Source: an uncultured Ideonella sp.
GTDB lineage: Bacteria; Pseudomonadota; Gammaproteobacteria; Burkholderiales; Burkholderiaceae
DNA length: 64,000 nt
Direction: 5' to 3'
NCBI GenBank assembly: GCA_946479475.1
Contig: CAMLGG010000002.1
Location: 1-64,000, forward strand
The position numbers and the translations under genes are program-made. The notes under the pieces are model-generated. The model searched no databases, was not told where the DNA came from, and saw only the letters and a list, made by a program, of their open reading frames with translations. Shown piece after piece: positions 61,601-64,000 of the stretch (the stretch's first letter is position 1; each line of letters opens with the position of its first letter).

Positions 61601-63682
61601 CGTCTTGCTGACTTCGCCGGCGAGGAAGCTCAGGGTGTGCGTGCCGGTGGCGACGTAGTCGGAGCCGGACGTCGCCGTGCCGTTGGCGGTGGCGTAGTCG
61701 ACCTTGACGGTGCCGGTGCTCGGCCGGTCCAGCGTGACGGTGAAGGTGACGGTGCCGGCGGCCTCGTCGACGACCTGGTCGCCCACGCGGACGATGGGCG
61801 TGCCCGAGGTCGAATCGTTGTCGACGATGGTGCCCCAGCCGGACTGGCGGGCCACCGTGCCGTTCACCGCGCCGTACAGATTGAGGGTCAGGTACTCGTT
61901 GGCCTCGTCGACCTGGTTGTCGAGCACCGGGATGCGCACCACCTGCGTCGTCTGGGCCGGCGCGAAGGTGAGGGTGCCGGCCTGCGCCAGGTAGTCGGTG
62001 CCGTTGGCGGCGGTCTGGTTGCTGTTGTTGTAGTTGACGGTGACGAGCTGGGTCGAAGGGGCGCTCAGGCTGACGACGAATTCGAGGTAGCCGTCGGTCT
62101 CGCTCGCCGTCGCGTCCGAGACGCTGATCAGCGGGGCGGCCACCGCCGGCGCGTCGTTCGCGCCGATGCTGGCGCGGCCATGGGCCTCGGTCAGCAGGGT
62201 GGCGCCCACCGCGTTCGACAGGACCAGGTCGAAGTACTGCCGGCCCTCGGCGGCGGCATCGTCGAGGAGGTAGACCGTTACCGTCTTGCTGACCTCTCCC
62301 GTCGCGAAGCTGAGCGTGTGGGTGCCGGTGGCCACGTAGTCCGAGCCCGCGGTGGCGGTCCCGTTGGCGGTCGCATAGTTCACCTTCACGGTGCCCGTGC
62401 TCGGCTTGTCGAGGGTGATCGTGAAGGTGGCGGTCCCGGCCTTCTCGTCGACCACCACGTCGCCCGCGCGGACCACCGGCGTGCCGCTGGTCGCGTCGTT
62501 GTCGACGATGACGCCCCAGCCTTCCTGCCGGGCAACCGTGCCGTTGACCGCGCCGTAGAGGTTGAGCGCGAAGTACTCGGTGCTCTCCTGGGTGGCGTTG
62601 TCGAGCACCGGGATGAGCACCGTCTGCGTCGTCTGGCCCGGTGTGAAGGTCAGCGTGCCGGATTGCGCCTGGTAGTCGCTGCCGTTGGCGGCGGTGAGGT
62701 TGCCGTTGTTGTAGTTGACCGTCACCGTCTGCGTCGAAGGAGCGTTCAGGCTGACGACGAAGCTCAGGTAGCCGTCGGACTCGCCCGCCGCGGCGTCGGA
62801 GACGGTGATGAGCGGGGCCGAGACCGGAGCCGAGTCGTTGGCGCCGATGGTCGCGCGGCCGTGCGGCTCGGATCGGAGGGTGACGCCCACCGGGTTCGAC
62901 AGCAGCAGGTCGAAGTACTGGGCGCCTTCGGCGGCCGCGTCGTCGATGAGGTTCACCGTCACGGTCTTCACGACCTGGCCCGGAGCGAAGGTCAGGGTCT
63001 GCAGCGACTTGGCCACGTAGTCGGAGCCGGCCTGCGCCGTGCCGTCGGCGGTCGCCACGTCGACCTTGACGGCGCCCGTCGCCGGCCTGTCGAGGGTGAC
63101 GTTGAAAGTGACGGTGCCGGCGGACTCGTCTACCACCGGGTCGCTGACGCTGACCAGCGGCGTGCCGGTGGCGGCATCGTTGTCGACGATGGTGCCCCAT
63201 GCGGGGGTGCGCACGACAGTGCCGTTGACCGCGTTGTAGAGGTTGAGCTTGAGGAACTCGGTGCTTTCCTGCGTGGCGTTGTCGATCAGCGGGATCAGGA
63301 TGGTCTGTGTCGTCTGGCCGGGCGTGAAGGTGAGGGTGCCCGTCTGCGCCACGTAGTCCGAGCCGTTGGCCGCGGTGGCGTTGCTGTTGTTGTAGCTGAC
63401 GCTGACGGTCTGGTCGGATGGGGCGCTCAACTTGACGACGAAGACAAGGTTGCCGTCGGACTCGCCCGCGATGGCATCCGAGACGGTGATCAGCGGGCCG
63501 GCGAGCAGCGGGGCAGGGGAGTCCGCCTCGGCGCGTGCCGTGGGTACGTGCGCCCAGCGCCCGCCGAACGCAGCCGGGAGGCCGAAGGGACTGCGCGAAT
63601 CCCAGCCGGGGCTCTGGAAGAAGTCCTCGTGCCGCAGGCCATCGAAGATGCTGGACAGGATGTCTTCACTGATGACTCGCAT
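58694..63682 (-). CDS. Giant Calx-beta/RTX-like surface or secreted adhesin
   Basis: 1662 residues from ATG 63682, AAGGAGG upstream. No Sec signal; the N-terminus (MRVISEDILSSIFDGLRHED) is typical of type I-secreted proteins. From about residue 65 to 1300 run eleven Calx-beta domains in two alternating types (repeat entry). Then come degenerate RTX/serralysin-like glycine-rich repeats (GGEGNDALDGV, GGAGNDVYIVESSTDKVVELA, GLGGNDTLSGSTGADTMIGG, GAAGSDQLTGGAGADTFAFG) that bind calcium. A short C-terminal domain (to SDYVFGP) probably carries the type I secretion signal. No secretion genes are in the window. Probable role is calcium-dependent adhesion or matrix. Confidence 0.9.
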   Translation of the reverse strand: MRVISEDILSSIFDGLRHEDFFQSPGWDSRSPFGLPAAFGGRWAHVPTARAEADSPAPLLAGPLITVSDAIAGESDGNLVFVVKLSAPSDQTVSVSYNNSNATAANGSDYVAQTGTLTFTPGQTTQTILIPLIDNATQESTEFLKLNLYNAVNGTVVRTPAWGTIVDNDAATGTPLVSVSDPVVDESAGTVTFNVTLDRPATGAVKVDVATADGTAQAGSDYVAKSLQTLTFAPGQVVKTVTVNLIDDAAAEGAQYFDLLLSNPVGVTLRSEPHGRATIGANDSAPVSAPLITVSDAAAGESDGYLSFVVSLNAPSTQTVTVNYNNGNLTAANGSDYQAQSGTLTFTPGQTTQTVLIPVLDNATQESTEYFALNLYGAVNGTVARQEGWGVIVDNDATSGTPVVRAGDVVVDEKAGTATFTITLDKPSTGTVKVNYATANGTATAGSDYVATGTHTLSFATGEVSKTVTVYLLDDAAAEGRQYFDLVLSNAVGATLLTEAHGRASIGANDAPAVAAPLISVSDATASETDGYLEFVVSLSAPSTQLVTVNYNNSNQTAANGTDYLAQAGTLTFAPAQTTQVVRIPVLDNQVDEANEYLTLNLYGAVNGTVARQSGWGTIVDNDSTSGTPIVRVGDQVVDEAAGTVTFTVTLDRPSTGTVKVDYATANGTATSGSDYVATGTHTLSFLAGEVSKTVTVDLVNDASPEVAQYFDLVLSNAVNAALLPETHGRATIGANDAAAVAAPRITVSDAVAGESDGTITFTVSLDAPSTQAVSVNYNDSNLTAANGSDYIARTGTLVFAPGQTTQTVTISVLDNSTQENAEFMTLNLYGAVNGTIVRESGMGTIVDNDATTGTPVIRIGDQVVDEAAGTVSVTLMLDKPSVGNVSVKYATADGSAVAGSDYSAVASHSVSFLPGEVAKTIVIDLTNDATSEPGEYFDLNLFSPAGATVPDSNARIFIAPSDAANVAAPNITVSDASAGEADGYLEFVVSLSSPSTQAVTVNYNNSNLTAANGSDYQALSGTLSFAPGQTTQVVRIPVLDNTAQENAEYMTLNLYGATNATIVRQSGWGSIVDNDAVTGTPVISVSDAIVDESSARATFTITLDKPSTSQVTVNYATVDATANAGSDYELQATQKLVFGPGEVCKTVTVDLRGDSAAEPTEYFDLIVTGAVNATVGDVRGHAFLPQSDSAPVAVPTIAGAAISSSEGGGYIDFVVTLDAPSTKTVSVNYNNSNGTAANGSDYLARSGTLFFAPGETVQVIRMPVLDDLATESIETFKLNLYGAVNAQVGTSEVVASIVDNDGGQTGAVIDLGTGNPDILVGRPGANEVEGGEGNDALDGVNGVVMRGGAGNDVYIVESSTDKVVELAGQGTDRVVSYVNYTLGANVENLLLRGGALNGSGNTLANNIIGNGFANTLNGLGGNDTLSGSTGADTMIGGLGDDTFIVENVGDVVTELAAQGSDSILSSITRTLDANVENLTLTGTAAINGTGNALANVLKGNAGNNVIDGAAGSDQLTGGAGADTFAFGSLAGLDAVLDFDSASDTIRVKMAGIPIGDGDTVVENGTTRAAPGGFSTAAELVIFTTAIDGAITAASAAAAIGSATGAYAAGANVLFVVNNGTQSGVFQFHSAGADALVSAAELTEITTIGGTLTNLSDYVFGP
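59770..63490 (-). repeat. Eleven Calx-beta domains in an alternating A-B super-repeat
   Basis: Type A domains begin like ITVSDAxAGESDGYLxF and contain VNYNNSNxTAANGSDY. Type B begin like VxVGDxVVDEAAGTVTF and contain ATANGTATAGSDY. The order is A-B five times, then a last A. Each pair spans about 220 residues (about 660 bp), so recombination between DNA repeats could add or remove pairs. Confidence 0.85.
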
Positions 63683-63718
63683 GTCGGCCTCCTTGGCAGC
63701 GCAGGAGCTGCGAGTCCG

Positions 63719-63754
63719 ACTCTAGAAACACAGCCGTTACCGGGCCGTTACCGG
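63719..63754 (-). promoter_or_regulatory. 11-bp tandem repeat and -10 hexamer ahead of the adhesin gene
   Basis: On the minus strand CCGGTAACGGC occurs twice with no gap (63744-63754 and 63733-63743), eight bases (TGTGTTTC) then TAGAGT (63724-63719). An 11-bp tandem repeat with its proximal copy 8 bp from the -10 is the layout of known SARP targets. A SARP-like regulator is encoded just beyond the adhesin. Confidence 0.6.
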
Positions 63755-63840
63755 CGGCGGCCACGCGGCCCTAGGGTTTCACCTAGCCCTGGCCTTGTCA
63801 CCGCAGAGACACTGAGGGGCTCCGGATCCTCCCTAGAATC

Positions 63841-63852
63841 GAACGATCGTTC
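63841..63852 (+). promoter_or_regulatory. Perfect palindromic operator (TetR-like) ahead of the fatty-acid oxidation gene
   Basis: GAACGATCGTTC is a perfect 12-bp palindrome, one base after a -10-like TAGAAT (63834-63839). Such a site would let a TetR-type regulator block the promoter. TetR repressors of fatty-acid oxidation are established in proteobacteria; the specific regulator here is inferred. Confidence 0.6.
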
Positions 63853-63910
63853 TATTTCTGTCACCGTCTCTCTTCCTTTCCTCCCACGCTCTGACCAAGG
63901 GACCACGAAC

Positions 63911-64000
63911 ATGAGTGCCAGCTACGAGATCCACGGCCCGGTGGCCGTCATCACGCTGAACAACCCGCCAGTCAACGGGCTGGGCCACGACACCCGCCTC
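63911..64000 (+). CDS. 3-hydroxyacyl-CoA dehydrogenase/enoyl-CoA hydratase (FadJ/FadB-like), N-terminal fragment
   Basis: Only 30 residues before the window edge: MSASYEIHGPVAVITLNNPP, then VNGLGHDTRL. VAVITLNNPPVNGL is the usual start of the enoyl-CoA hydratase half of the two-domain beta-oxidation enzyme. AAGGGA lies eight bases before the ATG. The palindrome upstream suggests control by a fatty-acid-responsive repressor. The rest of the protein lies outside, so the second domain is assumed from the family. Confidence 0.7.
   Translation, partial: MSASYEIHGPVAVITLNNPPVNGLGHDTRL

Noticed and set aside
59883..63200. Long minus-strand frame (about 1100 codons) inside the Calx-beta gene
   Set aside because: It is the alternative frame of the repetitive adhesin, almost entirely R, G, H, Q and P; the adhesin frame has clear domains and a ribosome-binding site.
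59770..63490. CRISPR array in the repetitive DNA
   Set aside because: Repeats are about 330-660 bp, coding and in frame; there is no short repeat/spacer pattern or cas gene.

Overview
The window is dense, high-G+C bacterial chromosome with mostly short intergenic gaps, many four-base stop/start overlaps (ATGA, GTGA, TTGA) and frequent GTG or TTG starts. The gene content suggests Betaproteobacteria, order Burkholderiales, probably the Rubrivivax/Leptothrix/Methylibium/Rhizobacter neighbourhood. It includes Liv-type ABC transport behind an acyl-CoA ligase, a LysR regulator next to E1/E2 genes, DUF2145, and GC-rich elements right behind stop codons. This placement is inferred from gene families, not from a marker gene. 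No rRNA, tRNA, CRISPR array, insertion sequence or prophage was seen.

Layout. 0.2-7.4 kb: an acyl-CoA ligase and a complete branched-chain/aromatic-acid type ABC importer (substrate-binding protein, two permeases, two ATPases), with a 78-bp repeat behind two of its genes. 7.4-8.9 kb: a retron-like reverse transcriptase on the minus strand, with two strong hairpins in its leader. 9.0-13.5 kb: an amino-acid module (binding protein, Asp/Glu-type racemase, FAD D-amino-acid oxidase/dehydrogenase) facing a LysE exporter and LysR regulator. 13.5-16.4 kb: SDR, Tat-exported epoxide-hydrolase-like protein and a divergent LysR gene. 16.6-20.0 kb: a 2-oxoacid dehydrogenase operon whose E2 is split into separate lipoyl and catalytic proteins around a DUF6506 gene. 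20.7-25.2 kb: a DevBCA/MacAB-type exporter whose adaptor seems to start at ATA. 25.5-34.3 kb: membrane protein kinase, DUF1203, M14 peptidase, cNMP-domain flavoprotein plus UBP zinc finger, a TPR/winged-helix regulator with a beta-propeller partner, and a ThuA-like protein.

34.4-40.4 kb is lipid-flavoured: LplT, a GT4 glycosyltransferase, a small histidine-rich membrane protein, a membrane-anchored class-III PLP enzyme and phosphatidylserine decarboxylase. 40.3-42.6 kb holds a chromate transporter and a sulfotransferase. 42.8-46.5 kb holds a probable sigma-28 promoter, a secreted Cache-like protein with a methyl-accepting chemotaxis protein, then two secreted unknowns. 46.8-51.8 kb holds a hybrid histidine kinase, a haem-oxygenase-fold diiron protein, a DTW-domain tRNA-modifying enzyme and a lipase-like hydrolase. 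51.8-55.1 kb is a large PD40/amidohydrolase fusion.

55.3-63.7 kb pairs a giant BTAD/AAA (SARP/AfsR-like) regulator with an adhesin of eleven Calx-beta domains plus RTX-like repeats. The adhesin promoter carries a perfect 11-bp tandem repeat placed as known SARP targets are, which suggests a local regulator-target pair. The window ends inside a fatty-acid oxidation gene behind a perfect palindromic operator. The two most novel-looking items are the retron-like locus and the SARP-like regulator/adhesin unit.
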